64,000 nt of DNA from Rugamonas sp. A1-17 (GCA_025548565.1 JAJLPB010000003.1:62001-126000); one strand, 5' to 3'; counted from the stretch's first letter, positions 8,582 through 18,062 are shown. The notes: generated from the sequence alone by a model not told the origin. Translations and numbers: made by a program.

Positions 8582-9355
8582 CTAGTCCAGCTTGTAGCGC
8601 TTCTGCAGGGCCTTGAGCTCGCCGGAAGCGTCGATCTTGTGCACGCCGTCGGCCAGCGCGCGGACCCAGGTGTCGGCGCGGATGTCCTGCGTCGCAAAGC
8701 CGATGGTCAGCGGCAGCTCCTTGTCGAGACAGCCCGCCTGGCGGATGCGGCCCGCCACGTCGAGCCGCTTGCTCAGTTGCGCCATGACGGCGGCATGTTC
8801 CAGCACAACGCGATAGCGTCCGCCCAGCAGTTTCTGCACATTGGTGGTGCCAGCCGACGCGCCGAAGGCCAGCGCGATGCGCGTATGCTGGTTCCGGTTT
8901 TCCGCGATATAGGCATCCATCGGGCCGTCGTCGTAGCCGTAGTCGTCGATCACGCCCACCACCTCTGTCTTGAGCGAATCGATGGAGTGAAAATTCCAGT
9001 CGTCGCCTGCCCGCGTGTAGAAGCAGGCCCGCGACTGCGCCACGGGCGCGCTCAGGCGCAGGCGCCGGTCGATCGGCGGGGCGTAGACGCCCTCGATATC
9101 GCCATGCACCGTTTGCATGATGGCGCGGTTGAGCGGCATGAGCACCGGCTCCACCCGATAGCCTTCCGCGGCCATCGCCATTGTCGCCAGCTCCACCAGG
9201 TAGCCGCTGGGCGGCTTGCCGTCGAGCGCGCACACGTAGGGACACCAGTCGTCCGAGCCCAGCCGGATCAGCGGGCCAGCCTGCGCCGGGCCCGCCGAGG
9301 CCAGCAGGCAAGCGAGCAGCGCAGCGGCAGACAGCCGGCCGGCGTTGAGGGGCAT
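8582..9355 (-). CDS. Periplasmic solute-binding protein, SBP_bac_3-like
   Basis: The ATG at 9355 follows a CGGAG ribosome site and gives 257 residues. A signal peptide (residues 1-26, ending AQAGP) precedes a domain with the family-3 binding-protein features IRLGSDDWCPYV, GYLVELATMAMAAEGY and GDIEGVYAPPIDRR. No permease or ATPase gene is adjacent, so it may be an orphan sensor/binding protein of the kind common in this group rather than part of an importer. The ligand is unknown. The family has amino-acid and polar-ligand members, but binding residues are not decisive here. Confidence 0.75.
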   Translation of the reverse strand: MPLNAGRLSAAALLACLLASAGPAQAGPLIRLGSDDWCPYVCALDGKPPSGYLVELATMAMAAEGYRVEPVLMPLNRAIMQTVHGDIEGVYAPPIDRRLRLSAPVAQSRACFYTRAGDDWNFHSIDSLKTEVVGVIDDYGYDDGPMDAYIAENRNQHTRIALAFGASAGTTNVQKLLGGRYRVVLEHAAVMAQLSKRLDVAGRIRQAGCLDKELPLTIGFATQDIRADTWVRALADGVHKIDASGELKALQKRYKLD

Positions 9356-9500
9356 CGAGCACTCCGAGATATCCTGCGGATCGAGACCCCAGTATAGCGA
9401 AATGCTTGGGCGGGGCAAGCAACGCTGAACTTTGGCGTATGGCAGAGGTCTATCAGTGATGGCTGCTTCGGCGGCTCAACCACTGGAGCAGGGAGACTTT

Positions 9501-9794
9501 ATGGCGCGTATCGCGAAAAGGGTGGCAGCCGTGGGCAGCGGCCCGATCGATATCTCGTGTGGTGGCATCGTCATCCGGTCGGGCATGCCGACAGCCCGGC
9601 AGCTGGTGCGGGCGCGCGGCGAGGGCAGGCGGACCGCCATCATGCTGGTCGAGCCCGCAGGCGATATCGACGTCGAACCCGGCACGCCCGTTTTCAGCCT
9701 CGATTCGCTAGACCCCGAGCTGGTGGTTCGCGAACTCGACGGCAGGGCCACCAGAGGCTATTTCAAAGCCGGGAAATTTATCGAAGTCTTATAA
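9501..9794 (+). CDS. Hypothetical protein, 97 aa
   Basis: The ATG at 9501 follows GCAGGGAG and is preferred to an in-frame codon at 9432 that has no ribosome site. The 97-residue product is soluble, without signal or membrane segment. It is rich in short beta-type segments (IDISCGGIVIRSG, TAIMLVEPAGDIDVEPG) and could be a small beta-rich binding protein. No family was recognised. Codon use matches the surrounding genes, supporting that it is real. It is convergent with the rhodanese gene, with two bases between stop codons. Confidence 0.6.
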   Translation: MARIAKRVAAVGSGPIDISCGGIVIRSGMPTARQLVRARGEGRRTAIMLVEPAGDIDVEPGTPVFSLDSLDPELVVRELDGRATRGYFKAGKFIEVL

Positions 9795-9796
9795 GC

Positions 9797-10198
9797 TCAG
9801 GCGGTCGCCAGGGCGAAACCCTCATCCAGCCAGCCGGTGATCCCGCCCGGCATCAGCTTGACCGGACGGCCCAGCCGGGCCAGGCGCACGGCGGCGCGGG
9901 CGGCGCCGTTGCAGTGCGGGCCGGCGCAGTACACGACGAACAGCGTGTCGGCCGGGAACTCGGCCAGCCTGGAGCCGATGATCTTGCGGTGCGCAAGGTC
10001 CAGCGCGCCCGGCACGTGGCCGGTCTCATACTTCTCCGTGCCGCGCACGTCCAGCAAGACGAAATCCCGCGGGCCGTTGGTCAGCGCGTCGTGCACATCC
10101 CAGCAGTCGGTTTCGTAGCTGAAGCTCGCTTCAAAACGGGCCAGCGTGTCGCCGCTGGCGGCGGCGGGAATGGCGGCGACGAGGGACTTGGCGGACAT
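9797..10198 (-). CDS. Rhodanese-like domain protein (sulfurtransferase)
   Basis: The ATG at 10198 follows AAGGAGAT and gives 133 residues; longer upstream frames lack this. The single rhodanese domain shows FVLLDVRGTEKYETGHVPGA, the cysteine loop VYCAGPHCNGAARAA (active Cys about 96) and the closing KLMPGGITGWLDEG. It is cytoplasmic. The gene is transcribed divergently from the FtrA-type regulator, a pairing seen in other proteobacteria, and the regulator probably controls it. Sulfur acceptor and physiological role are unknown. Confidence 0.9.
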   Translation of the reverse strand: MSAKSLVAAIPAAASGDTLARFEASFSYETDCWDVHDALTNGPRDFVLLDVRGTEKYETGHVPGALDLAHRKIIGSRLAEFPADTLFVVYCAGPHCNGAARAAVRLARLGRPVKLMPGGITGWLDEGFALATA

Positions 10199-10295
10199 CG
10201 TGATCTCCTTCATTGAGTGGACAGTGACGCCATTGTGCGGCGTCGCCCGGATCGGCGGCAGTGGCGCACAAGCCATTCTGCGTTAAGATCACGCC

Positions 10296-11252
10296 ATGAA
10301 AAAACATCTGGTTGTCGCACTGGCCTACGACCGCCTGTGCACCTTCGAGTTCGGCTGCACGGTCGAACTGTTCGCGCTGGAGCGCCCCGAGCTGGACGTG
10401 GACTGGTACGACTTCGCGGTCTGCGCCGTCGAGCCGGGTCCGATCCGCGCGGCCGGCGGCATCACCGTGCAGGCGCCGTACGCGCCCGAGCTGCTGGAGC
10501 GCGCCGACACCATCGTCATCCCCGGCTGGCGCGACGCCGACGAGCCGCCGCCGCCTGCCATGCTGGAGGCGATCCGCGCCGCCCACCGGCGCGGCGCGCG
10601 GCTGTGCTCGATCTGCTCGGGCGTGTTTTTGCTGGCCGCCGCCGGCGTGCTGGACGGCCAACGCGCCACCACCCACTGGCGCTACGCCGACCGCCTGGCG
10701 CAGCGCTATCCACAGATCCGGGTCCAGCCCGACGACCTGTACGTGGACAACGGCCAGGTCATCACCGCCGCCGGATCGGCCGCCGGGCTCGACATGCTGC
10801 TGCATCTGGTGCGGCGGGATTACGGCGCCAGGATCGGCAACCTGGTGGCGCGGCGGCTGGTGGTGGCGCCGCATCGCGAGGGCGGCCAGGCGCAGTTCCT
10901 GCCGCGGCCGATGGCACGGGGCGAGCAGGGCCGCCTGTCGCGCCTGATGGACTGGCTGCGCAGCCATCCCGCGCAGCCGCACACGGTCGACAGCATGGCC
11001 GAACGCGCCGCGATGAGTCCGCGCACCCTGCAGCGCCAGTTCCAGCAGGCCACCGGTTTCGGCCCGGTCGAATGGCTGATCCGCGAGCGCATCGCGCTGG
11101 TCAAGGACATGCTGGAAGAGCCCGACCTGCCGCTGGCGCGGATCGCCGAGCGCGCCGGCTTCGGTTCCGAGGAATCGCTGCGCCACCACTTCCGCCGCCT
11201 GGCCGCGACCACGCCGGCCGCTTACCGCCGCCGCTTCACCCATACGCAGTGA
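10296..11252 (+). CDS. ftrA: FtrA/GlxA-type transcriptional regulator (DJ-1/PfpI domain plus AraC HTH)
   Basis: This 318-residue regulator carries an N-terminal DJ-1/PfpI-like domain (residues about 5-185) with the elbow LCSICSGVFLLAAAGVLDG and the following ATTHWRYAD. The C-terminal AraC-type double helix-turn-helix (about residues 220-315) shows MSPRTLQRQFQQATGFGPVEW and IAERAGFGSEESLRHHFRR. The DJ-1 domain probably senses a small molecule rather than acting as a protease. It is divergent from the rhodanese gene across 97 bp, which should hold both promoters. The symbol is given because the layout and length match FtrA; confidence in the symbol is lower than in the family. Confidence 0.85.
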   Translation: MKKHLVVALAYDRLCTFEFGCTVELFALERPELDVDWYDFAVCAVEPGPIRAAGGITVQAPYAPELLERADTIVIPGWRDADEPPPPAMLEAIRAAHRRGARLCSICSGVFLLAAAGVLDGQRATTHWRYADRLAQRYPQIRVQPDDLYVDNGQVITAAGSAAGLDMLLHLVRRDYGARIGNLVARRLVVAPHREGGQAQFLPRPMARGEQGRLSRLMDWLRSHPAQPHTVDSMAERAAMSPRTLQRQFQQATGFGPVEWLIRERIALVKDMLEEPDLPLARIAERAGFGSEESLRHHFRRLAATTPAAYRRRFTHTQ

Positions 11253-11319
11253 AGCGCGCCGCTTGTCATTTCGGCCATATTTGGCTACCCTGAATTTCCA
11301 AACTGAGAAGGAGACGGCC

Positions 11320-11679
11320 ATGTCCTACGTAGATGGTTTTGTGATTCCGGTGCCGAAGGAAAACGTCGAGGCATACAAGAAAATGTCGATTGAATGCGGC
11401 AAGGTCTGGAAGGAATACGGCGCGCTCGAATTCCGCGAGTGCATAGGGGACGATGTCCCGCCCGGCAAAGTGACGTCCTTCCCGCTCAGCGTCGACCTGA
11501 AGGAGGGCGAGGCCGTGGTGTTCTCGTGGATCGTCTACGCCTCGCGCGCCGCGCGCGACGAGATCAACGAAAAAGTGATGAAGGATCCGCGCATCGCCCA
11601 CCACATGGATCCGAAGAACATGCCCTTCGACGGCAAGCGCATGATCTGGGGCGGCTTCGAAATGATGATCGACCTGTGA
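11320..11679 (+). CDS. DUF1428 family protein
   Basis: The ATG at 11320 follows GAAGGAGAC and gives 119 residues. The protein begins MSYVDGFVIPVPKENVEAYK and has the dimeric alpha/beta-barrel (ferredoxin-like) character of DUF1428, including MPFDGKRMIWGGFE near the C-terminus. The family has no assigned reaction. The stop codon overlaps the start of the GNAT gene (TGATG), so the two are translationally coupled. Confidence 0.9.
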   Translation: MSYVDGFVIPVPKENVEAYKKMSIECGKVWKEYGALEFRECIGDDVPPGKVTSFPLSVDLKEGEAVVFSWIVYASRAARDEINEKVMKDPRIAHHMDPKNMPFDGKRMIWGGFEMMIDL

Positions 11680-12140
11680 TGCTGGAACGCCGACCCAGCC
11701 GGCCCGACGACGAGGCCTTCCTGCGCAGCGTGTACGCTTCCACCCGCGCCAACGAAATCAGCTTGTTCGGCTGGCACTCCAGCCAGGCCGAGATATTCCT
11801 GCGCATGCAGTTCGACGCGCAGGACCGTCACTACCGCGCGGCCTATCCCGATGCGCACTTCGATATCGTCGAACTGGATGGCGTGGCGATCGGCCGCTTC
11901 TACGTCGCGCGGCTGCCGCGGATGACCCACGTGATCGACATCTCGCTGCTGCCGCCATGGCAGGGGCAGGGCCACGGCACGCAGCTTCTGCGTGGCTTGC
12001 AGGAGGACGCCGCGCGCGACGGCGGCGGCATCAGCATGCAGGTGGCGGGCAGCAATCCCGCGCAGCGTTTGTATGAGCGCCTGGGATTCCGCGTGACCGG
12101 CGACTCCGGCCCGTACAAGATGCTGGAGTGGCGGGCCTAG
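11679..12140 (+). CDS. GNAT-family N-acetyltransferase
   Basis: This 153-residue single-domain acetyltransferase shows the acetyl-CoA-binding segment ISLLPPWQGQGHGTQLL (about residues 88-104, Q/RxxGxG-type loop) and the C-terminal NPAQRLYERLGFR typical of the family. Substrate is unknown. The gene starts within the stop codon of the DUF1428 gene. Its own stop overlaps the stop of the convergent pabBC gene through a shared CTAG. Confidence 0.88.
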   Translation: MLERRPSRPDDEAFLRSVYASTRANEISLFGWHSSQAEIFLRMQFDAQDRHYRAAYPDAHFDIVELDGVAIGRFYVARLPRMTHVIDISLLPPWQGQGHGTQLLRGLQEDAARDGGGISMQVAGSNPAQRLYERLGFRVTGDSGPYKMLEWRA

Positions 12141-13993
12141 TTGGACAGCACCGCGCGCATGGTGCCGCGCAGCGCGTTGCAGACCACGATTTCGTCGGCC
12201 GCTTCCAGCATCGCGCGCGTGATGACGGCTTCGCTGGCTTGCCATTGCGGATCGTCCAACATCACGGCGCGCATCACGCCGGGCAGCAGTCCGCAGCTCA
12301 ATGCAGGCGTCAGCCAGCGTCCGTCCACGCGCACGAAGACGTTGGTGCGGCCGCCTTCGGTCAGCTCGCCGCGTTCGTTGAAGAACAGGGTATCGAAAGC
12401 GCCTTGCGCCTCGGCGTCGCGCCAGGCGGCGTCGTAGCGGCTGCGGACGCTGGTTTTATGGCGCAGGAACAGGTCGCCCGATTCGGTGGCGTCCGGCGCC
12501 AGCAGCACGCGCACCGGCTCCGTCAACGGCGACAATGGCGCATGCTGCACCGAGAACGCGCCCGCCGCGCTCAACGCCAGGCGCAGTCGATAGTCGATGT
12601 CCGCGTCCAGCATGGCGCAGGCGGTGTCCAGGTAGGCGTTGGCCGCCGCCTCGTCCCAGGCGTAGCCGAAGCAGGCCGCCGATGCCGCCAGCCGCTTCAG
12701 GTGGCGCGCGCGATGGCGCACGCCGTTCGCCCGCGTGGCGCGCATGGTTTCGAAAATCTCGAATTCGTTTTTCAGGCCGGTGAGGAAGCGCGCCTTGAGC
12801 TGGCATTCGGCGTATTCCTCCTGCGCGTCGCTGTCGAAGACGATGCCGGCGCCCACGCCCATTTCGCCGTGGCGGATGCCGTTAGGACTGTCCGCAGGCT
12901 GCAGCATCAGGGTGCGGATCGGCACCGACATGCAGAAGTCGCCCACCTTGCCGTCGCTGCGCGGATCGAACCAGCCGATGGCGCCGGTGTAGATGCCGCG
13001 CGGGTCCGGCTCCAGCTCGCGGATGATCTCCATGGTGCGCCGCTTGGGCGCGCCGGTGATCGAGCCGCACGGGTACAGCGCGTTGAAGATGTCGGCCAGC
13101 GTGGCGTCGCCGCGCAGCTTGGCGGTGACGGTGGAGGTCATCTGCAGCACGCTGCTGTAGCGGTGCACCTCGAACAGTGCCGGCACTTCGACGCTGCCGG
13201 TCTGTGCGACGCGGGCGATGTCGTTGCGCAGCAAGTCGACGATCATCAGATTCTCGGCGCGGTTCTTGGGATCGGCGGCCAGCGTGGTGGCGCGCTGGAT
13301 GTTCTCGGCGGCCTGCGACGGCGGCGCGGCGGGTGCCGTGCCTTTCATCGGCCGCGCGGTCAGCACGCCGTTCTCGTGGCGCACGAACAGCTCGGGCGAC
13401 AGCGACAGGATTGCGCCGCCGTCCTCCAGCCCCACCAGCGCGCCGTAGGGCACCGGCTGGCGTCCGCGCAGGCGGGCGTACAGCGCGTGGACGCTGCCAA
13501 ACGCGTCAAAACGCAGCCTGTACGTGTAATTGACCTGGTAGGTGTCGCCGGCCTCGATGTAGTCGTGGATGCGCGCCAGCGCCCCGCTAAAGGCTTCCTG
13601 GCCGATGTTGGGACGGATGTTGGCGATGCCGGACGGGCGGTCGATCGGGAAGGAGCGTGCCGCCAGCCAGTCGCCCACTTCGGCTGGCGACAGCAGCGTG
13701 CATTGCGAGAACAGCAGGATTTGCGCAAGCGGTGGCGTGCCGGCGCTGGTGGTGGCTGGCGTGTGCCCGCCGAGGTGCAGCAGTTCCGCGCCCAGCTCAT
13801 AGCTGCAAACGGTGACGGCGTATTCGCCGCGCGTCAGCGCCGCCTGCATTTGCTCCAGCACTTGCGGCCACTGGCCGATGTCGGCGCAGCGCAGGGTGGC
13901 GGTGTGGCCGGTGTACAGGCGCGAACGCGCTCCAGGCGCTTGCGTGCCTTCCGGGCTGGCGTCGTCCAGCAGCGCGAATACTTCAGCGTTCAT
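12137..13993 (-). CDS. pabBC: Fused aminodeoxychorismate synthase component I / 4-amino-4-deoxychorismate lyase (PabB-PabC)
   Basis: The ATG at 13993 begins MNAEVFALLDDASPEG and gives 618 residues. Residues about 1-350 are the chorismate-using PabB domain, with GDTYQVNYTYRLRF, DLLRNDIARV and the signature PCGSITGAPKRRTMEII. Residues about 360-618 are a fold-IV aminotransferase-like PabC lyase, with ETMRATRANGVRHRARHLKR, a PLP-lysine candidate in LRHKTSVRSRYD and NERGELTEGGRTNVF. Together these steps make 4-aminobenzoate for folate. A separate PabA glutaminase must be elsewhere. The start lies 11 bp inside the end of slmA on the same strand, so the two are coupled. Confidence 0.93.
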   Translation of the reverse strand: MNAEVFALLDDASPEGTQAPGARSRLYTGHTATLRCADIGQWPQVLEQMQAALTRGEYAVTVCSYELGAELLHLGGHTPATTSAGTPPLAQILLFSQCTLLSPAEVGDWLAARSFPIDRPSGIANIRPNIGQEAFSGALARIHDYIEAGDTYQVNYTYRLRFDAFGSVHALYARLRGRQPVPYGALVGLEDGGAILSLSPELFVRHENGVLTARPMKGTAPAAPPSQAAENIQRATTLAADPKNRAENLMIVDLLRNDIARVAQTGSVEVPALFEVHRYSSVLQMTSTVTAKLRGDATLADIFNALYPCGSITGAPKRRTMEIIRELEPDPRGIYTGAIGWFDPRSDGKVGDFCMSVPIRTLMLQPADSPNGIRHGEMGVGAGIVFDSDAQEEYAECQLKARFLTGLKNEFEIFETMRATRANGVRHRARHLKRLAASAACFGYAWDEAAANAYLDTACAMLDADIDYRLRLALSAAGAFSVQHAPLSPLTEPVRVLLAPDATESGDLFLRHKTSVRSRYDAAWRDAEAQGAFDTLFFNERGELTEGGRTNVFVRVDGRWLTPALSCGLLPGVMRAVMLDDPQWQASEAVITRAMLEAADEIVVCNALRGTMRAVLSN

Positions 13994-14576
13994 CTTCAAC
14001 GTACGGAAGCAGCAGGGCGATTTGCAATGGCGCGTCCTGCGCAGGGTTATTCTTGAATCCACTCTTGGCGTAACGGTGCCAGCGGCCGATGACGAAACTC
14101 ACCAGCATGCCGGCGCGCGCCTGCACGTCCGCCTCGTGCGCTTGGCCTTCGGTCACGGCCAGCCGCAAGGCCTGTTTGAGCGCCAGTTCCACGCGGTCGT
14201 GGAACTGGTTCATGCGCAGTTGCAGGCGCTCGTCTTCGTTCACCAGCGCGTCGCCGGTGAGCACCCGCGTCATGCCCGGATTCTGGCTGGCGAAGTTGAG
14301 CAGCATGCCGACGATGTCGCGCGCCTGCGCCAGGCCGTCGCTCTGGCGTTCGGCGATGCGGTTGATCAGGCCGAACACCGAGGACTCGATGAACTCGATC
14401 AGTCCCTCGAACATCTGCGCCTTGCTGGCGAAGTGGCGGTACAGCGCGGCCTCGGAGAACTCCAGCTTGCGCGCCAGCGCGGCGGTGGTGATCTTCTCGC
14501 CCTTGGGTTGTTCCAGCATCTCCGCCAGCGCCTGCAGGATTTGCATGCGGCGCTGGCCCGGCGGTGTGCTTGCCAT
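13983..14576 (-). CDS. slmA: Nucleoid occlusion factor SlmA (TetR-like)
   Basis: This 197-residue protein has an N-terminal TetR-type helix-turn-helix (KITTAALARKLEFSEAALYR, about residues 27-46) followed by HFASKAQMFEGLIEFIESS. These closely follow SlmA, which binds specific chromosomal sites and blocks FtsZ assembly over the nucleoid. Length agrees with the family. It overlaps pabBC by 11 bp and lies downstream of a HAD nucleotidase gene in the same direction, with argB upstream of both. This argB / HAD nucleotidase / slmA order is a recurring one in Burkholderiales. Confidence 0.9.
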   Translation of the reverse strand: MASTPPGQRRMQILQALAEMLEQPKGEKITTAALARKLEFSEAALYRHFASKAQMFEGLIEFIESSVFGLINRIAERQSDGLAQARDIVGMLLNFASQNPGMTRVLTGDALVNEDERLQLRMNQFHDRVELALKQALRLAVTEGQAHEADVQARAGMLVSFVIGRWHRYAKSGFKNNPAQDAPLQIALLLPYVEDER

Positions 14577-14621
14577 GTGATCTCGCGGATAAGTGAATGG
14601 GTATGTCTTTTTGATCTGGCC

Positions 14622-15350
14622 TCAGCGCAGATGATGCAGCCGCGCCGGCAAATTCCTGACAGATTTTACTTTGACATCGACATAAGCGGGGCGAATTAAC
14701 CTTTTTTGCGGATGCGCCAGGCCGACCGCGTCGCCCACCTTCAGGTATTGCGTGACCCACGCGGTGCGCATGCCCAACGCGTGCGCGCTGCGCAGGTTGG
14801 CCAGCGTGTCCTCTACCAGCACGCAGCGGCCGGGCGTGAGCCCGTGGCGCCGCATCAGCTTACGCAGCAGCAGCTTGGATGGCTTGGGCCGCATCTGCCG
14901 GTGCACTGTCATCGACTCGACCGAGATGTGGTGGTTGAAGTGGCGTTGCAATCCCAGGTGGCGCAGCACTTGTGTCGAGTAGCGGTGCGGCGCGTTGGTC
15001 AGCAGGATTTTGCGGCCGGGCAGGCGGCGCAGCAGCTGGCGCAGGCCGCGTTCGGCGCGGATCATGTCGGTCAGCCCTTCGAAGCGGTGGGTCACGTCGA
15101 GAAAGTGCGCGGGCTGCACGCCGTGGTGCTTCACCAGTCCCAGCATGGTGGCGCCGTAGCGCCGCCAGTACAGCGTGCGCGCGGCGTTGACGGCGTCCGC
15201 GCCGGCCGGCGTGACGCCGTCGCCCAGCACATTGGCGATGTAGACGTTCATGTTGGCCATGAGCGCCGGGAAGATCGCGTGCGAGGCGTTGTGCAGCGTG
15301 TTATCCAGATCGAATAGCCACACCGGGGATTTGCGGGTAATAATGTTCAC
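14622..15350 (-). CDS. HAD-family pyrimidine 5'-nucleotidase (SDT1-like)
   Basis: This 242-residue protein has the HAD motifs in order: WLFDLDNTLHN (motif I, nucleophile Asp about 14), ILLTNAPHRY (motif II), a lysine in RPKPSKLLLRKL (motif III) and CVLVEDTLANLRSA (motif IV). The helical cap insertion and the TLHN following motif I fit the yeast-SDT1/PHM8-like pyrimidine 5'-nucleotidase group. It probably dephosphorylates nucleoside monophosphates; the exact substrate is not certain. It is divergent from the TraB/GumN gene across only 25 bp. Confidence 0.87.
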   Translation of the reverse strand: MNIITRKSPVWLFDLDNTLHNASHAIFPALMANMNVYIANVLGDGVTPAGADAVNAARTLYWRRYGATMLGLVKHHGVQPAHFLDVTHRFEGLTDMIRAERGLRQLLRRLPGRKILLTNAPHRYSTQVLRHLGLQRHFNHHISVESMTVHRQMRPKPSKLLLRKLMRRHGLTPGRCVLVEDTLANLRSAHALGMRTAWVTQYLKVGDAVGLAHPQKRLIRPAYVDVKVKSVRNLPARLHHLR

Positions 15351-15375
15351 TTCAAGTCAGTCATCAAAGGAAGCC

Positions 15376-16305
15376 ATGCGGGAAGCCATACAGCGCCAGA
15401 TTATAGTGATGTTCTGGACTTTGTTCTCATTGACCTGCCTTGTGCCGATGCCGGCATGGGCGGTGGACAAAGCCCAGGCGCCCAACCACGGCGCCTTGTT
15501 CAAGGTGCAGCAGGGCGCGCATACGCTGTACCTGTTCGGCACCATCCACGTCGGCGCGCCCGACTTCTATCCGCTGGAGCCGCGCATCGTGGCGGCGCTG
15601 AAGAAGGCGCCGGTGCTGGCGCTGGAGATCGATCCGCTGGGCGACCAGCAGAACCTGATGCGCGCCGTGCAGCGCCACGGCATGCTGGCCAAGGGCGGCC
15701 CGGCCGGGCCGGAGCTGTCGGCCGACTGGCGCCTGCGGCTGGACCGCCTGCTCAAGCAGTACAACATCGAACCGGAGACGGTGGCGGCGATGAAGCCCTG
15801 GCTGCTGGCCAGCCTGCTGACGGTGAGCGAGTTCTCGGCCCAGGGCTACGATGCGGCGCTGGCGGTGGACAGCCATCTGTCGAAGCAGGCGCACCAGCGC
15901 GGCCAGAAGGTGGTCGAGCTGGAGTCGGCCGAGAGCCAGATGGCGCTGTTCGACCAGATGAGCGCTGAGGAGCAGCTGGTCTTCCTGCAGGAGGCCATCG
16001 CCGGCATCGAGGACAAGGAACAGGCCAACCAGGCACGCGAGATCGCCGACGCCTGGCGCAAGGCCGATGTGGTGGCGCTGGACGCGTTGGCGCTCAAGGC
16101 GGAAATGGACGACACCTTCTCCGGCCGCTTCGTGCAGAAGGTGCTGCTGGACAGCCGCAATCCCACGCTGGCCGACGGCATGGTCAAGCTGATGGCGCGC
16201 ACGGACAACTGCGTGGCGGCGATCGGCGTCCTGCACCTGATCGGCAAGGGAAGCGTACCGGAACTGCTGCGCAAACGCGGGCTGTCGGTGGAACGGATTT
16301 ACTGA
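15376..16305 (+). CDS. TraB/GumN family protein, exported
   Basis: The ATG at 15376 follows AAAGGAAG and gives 309 residues; a longer frame would overlap the divergent HAD gene. Residues 1-29 form a signal peptide ending PAWA. The two hallmark motifs of the TraB/GumN (TIKI-like) fold are present: LYLFGTIHVGAPDFYPL near the N-terminus and CVAAIGVLHLIGKGSVPELL near the C-terminus. The family is proposed to include metal-dependent proteases, but bacterial members are mostly uncharacterised. The tRNA-Thr gene follows in the opposite orientation. Confidence 0.88.
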   Translation: MREAIQRQIIVMFWTLFSLTCLVPMPAWAVDKAQAPNHGALFKVQQGAHTLYLFGTIHVGAPDFYPLEPRIVAALKKAPVLALEIDPLGDQQNLMRAVQRHGMLAKGGPAGPELSADWRLRLDRLLKQYNIEPETVAAMKPWLLASLLTVSEFSAQGYDAALAVDSHLSKQAHQRGQKVVELESAESQMALFDQMSAEEQLVFLQEAIAGIEDKEQANQAREIADAWRKADVVALDALALKAEMDDTFSGRFVQKVLLDSRNPTLADGMVKLMARTDNCVAAIGVLHLIGKGSVPELLRKRGLSVERIY

Positions 16306-16327
16306 GCGGGGAGGGGTACTACAGGAA

Positions 16328-16402
<75 letters not shown>

Positions 16403-16447
16403 ATACAAATGTGGCGGTTTCACCGATCCGGCGAGACCGCCGTTTTT

Positions 16448-17371
16448 TCAGTGAGACCGGATCATAGTGCCAAAAGCCTGTTCGGTCAACACCTCGAGCA
16501 ATAAACTGTGTTCAATTCGCCCGTCGATGATGTGAACCGTGTTGACGCCCGACTTGGCCGCGTCCAGGGCTGATGAAATTTTAGGCAGCATGCCGCCCGA
16601 AATCGTCCCGTCGGCGAACATCTCGTCGATCTCGCGCGCCGACAAATCGGTCACCAGGTTGCCCTGTTTATCCTGCACGCCGGCGATATTGGTCATCATG
16701 ATCAGCTTTTCAGCCTTCAGGATCTCGGCGATCTTGCCGGCGACGACGTCGGCGTTGATGTTGTACGCCTGGCCGTCCTGGCCGAAGCCGATCGGCGAAA
16801 TGATGGGGATGAAGGCGTCGTCCTGCAGCGCCTTGACCACGGCAGGGTTGATCGCGTCGATCTCGCCGACAAAGCCGATGTCGAGGAACTGGCCCGGATT
16901 GTCCTTGTCCGGCATGGCCATCTTCTTGGCGCGAATCAGGCCGCCGTCCTTGCCGGTCAGGCCCACGGCCTGGCCGCCGTAGTGATTAATCAGCATCACG
17001 ATGTCCTGCTGGACTTCGCCGCCCAGCACCCACTCCACCACTTCCATGGTCTCTTCGTCGGTGATGCGCATGCCCTGCACGAAGGTGCCCTGCTTGCCGA
17101 TTTTTTTCAGCGCGTTGTCGATCTGCGGACCGCCGCCATGCACCACGACCGGATTCATGCCCACCAGTTTGAGCAAAATGACATCGCGGGCGAAGCCGTG
17201 TTTCAGGCGCTCGTCGGTCATCGCATTGCCACCGTATTTGATGACGATGGTCTTGCCGTGGAAATTACGGATGTAGGGCAGGGCCTCAGCCAGGATCTGC
17301 GCCTTGATCTGCGGCGCCACCGCGGTCAAGTCGTCATTCATGCCTAAGTTAAGGTTAGTCAGTTGGGTCAT
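16448..17371 (-). CDS. argB: N-acetylglutamate kinase
   Basis: This 307-residue amino-acid-kinase-family protein shows [12 protein letters not shown] (phosphate-binding lysine and glycine loop), [11 protein letters not shown] (glutamate-site loop), [13 protein letters not shown] and a terminal [18 protein letters not shown] (catalytic lysine). It performs the second step of arginine biosynthesis in the cytoplasm. An in-frame ATG 10 codons downstream (17341) is a possible alternative start; neither has a strong ribosome site. Length and the N-terminal helix are consistent with arginine-inhibited ArgB proteins. Confidence 0.95.
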   Translation of the reverse strand: MTQLTNLNLGMNDDLTAVAPQIKAQILAEALPYIRNFHGKTIVIKYGGNAMTDERLKHGFARDVILLKLVGMNPVVVHGGGPQIDNALKKIGKQGTFVQGMRITDEETMEVVEWVLGGEVQQDIVMLINHYGGQAVGLTGKDGGLIRAKKMAMPDKDNPGQFLDIGFVGEIDAINPAVVKALQDDAFIPIISPIGFGQDGQAYNINADVVAGKIAEILKAEKLIMMTNIAGVQDKQGNLVTDLSAREIDEMFADGTISGGMLPKISSALDAAKSGVNTVHIIDGRIEHSLLLEVLTEQAFGTMIRSH

Positions 17372-17486
17372 GGCGAGTCCGGTTAGAAAATTCTGTGCAA
17401 TTTTACAGCCTCAAGCTGCAATCAACCATGCATTATAGGGCTATCCGGTTGTATTTTCCCGGATCATCCGATACGCTGGCCGTCAT

Positions 17487-18062
17487 ATGAGCCCTACAGA
17501 TACCCTTCACCGCCAGCTGGAAGTCATGCGCCCCCTGCTTGTTCGATTTGCACAGTTGCAAATACGGAATCAGGCCCTGGCCGAGGACGCGGTCCAGGAC
17601 GCGCTGATCGCCGTGCTGGAAAAACCGGACCGCTTCAACGGCCAGTCCTCGCTGCGCACCTATGTGACCGGCATCCTGAAGTTCAAGATCATCGACTGCC
17701 TGCGCGCCAGCTCGCGCGAGCGCCAGATCGACACCGCCGAGGACCAGTCCGAGGACGACGCCATCGACGCCCTGTTCAAGCCGGACGGCCACACCGTCGA
17801 ACAGCCGATGGCCTGGGGCGACCCGGATGCGACGCTGGAACAGAAGGATTTCTTCAAGGTGCTGGAGATTTGCCTGGAAAAGCTGCCCGCCAAGACCGCC
17901 CGCATTTTCATGATGCGCGAGTGGCTGGAGCTGGAAACCGACGAAATTTGTAAGGAACTGGCGATTACAACGTCTAATGCATGGGTGCTCCTGTATCGTG
18001 CGCGCATGCGTTTGCGCGAGTGCCTGGACTTGAACTGGTTTGGCAACCGCCAGGCCACGTGA
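17487..18062 (+). CDS. ECF-type RNA polymerase sigma factor
   Basis: This 191-residue sigma-70-family protein has region 2 (ALAEDAVQDALIAVLEKP, then SLRTYVTGILKFKIIDCLR, about residues 28-75) and region 4 (LPAKTARIFMMREWLELE and TTSNAWVLLYRARMRLRECL, about residues 130-180). Regions 1 and 3 are absent, as in ECF sigma factors. It is followed after 36 bp by a zinc-finger anti-sigma gene, the usual arrangement for a self-contained regulatory pair. The 115-bp gap to argB should hold its promoter. The signal sensed is unknown. Confidence 0.9.
   Translation: MSPTDTLHRQLEVMRPLLVRFAQLQIRNQALAEDAVQDALIAVLEKPDRFNGQSSLRTYVTGILKFKIIDCLRASSRERQIDTAEDQSEDDAIDALFKPDGHTVEQPMAWGDPDATLEQKDFFKVLEICLEKLPAKTARIFMMREWLELETDEICKELAITTSNAWVLLYRARMRLRECLDLNWFGNRQAT

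Noticed and set aside
12128..14056. 642-codon open frame antisense to pabBC
   Set aside because: The opposite strand encodes complete PabB and PabC domains; this frame shows no recognisable domain.
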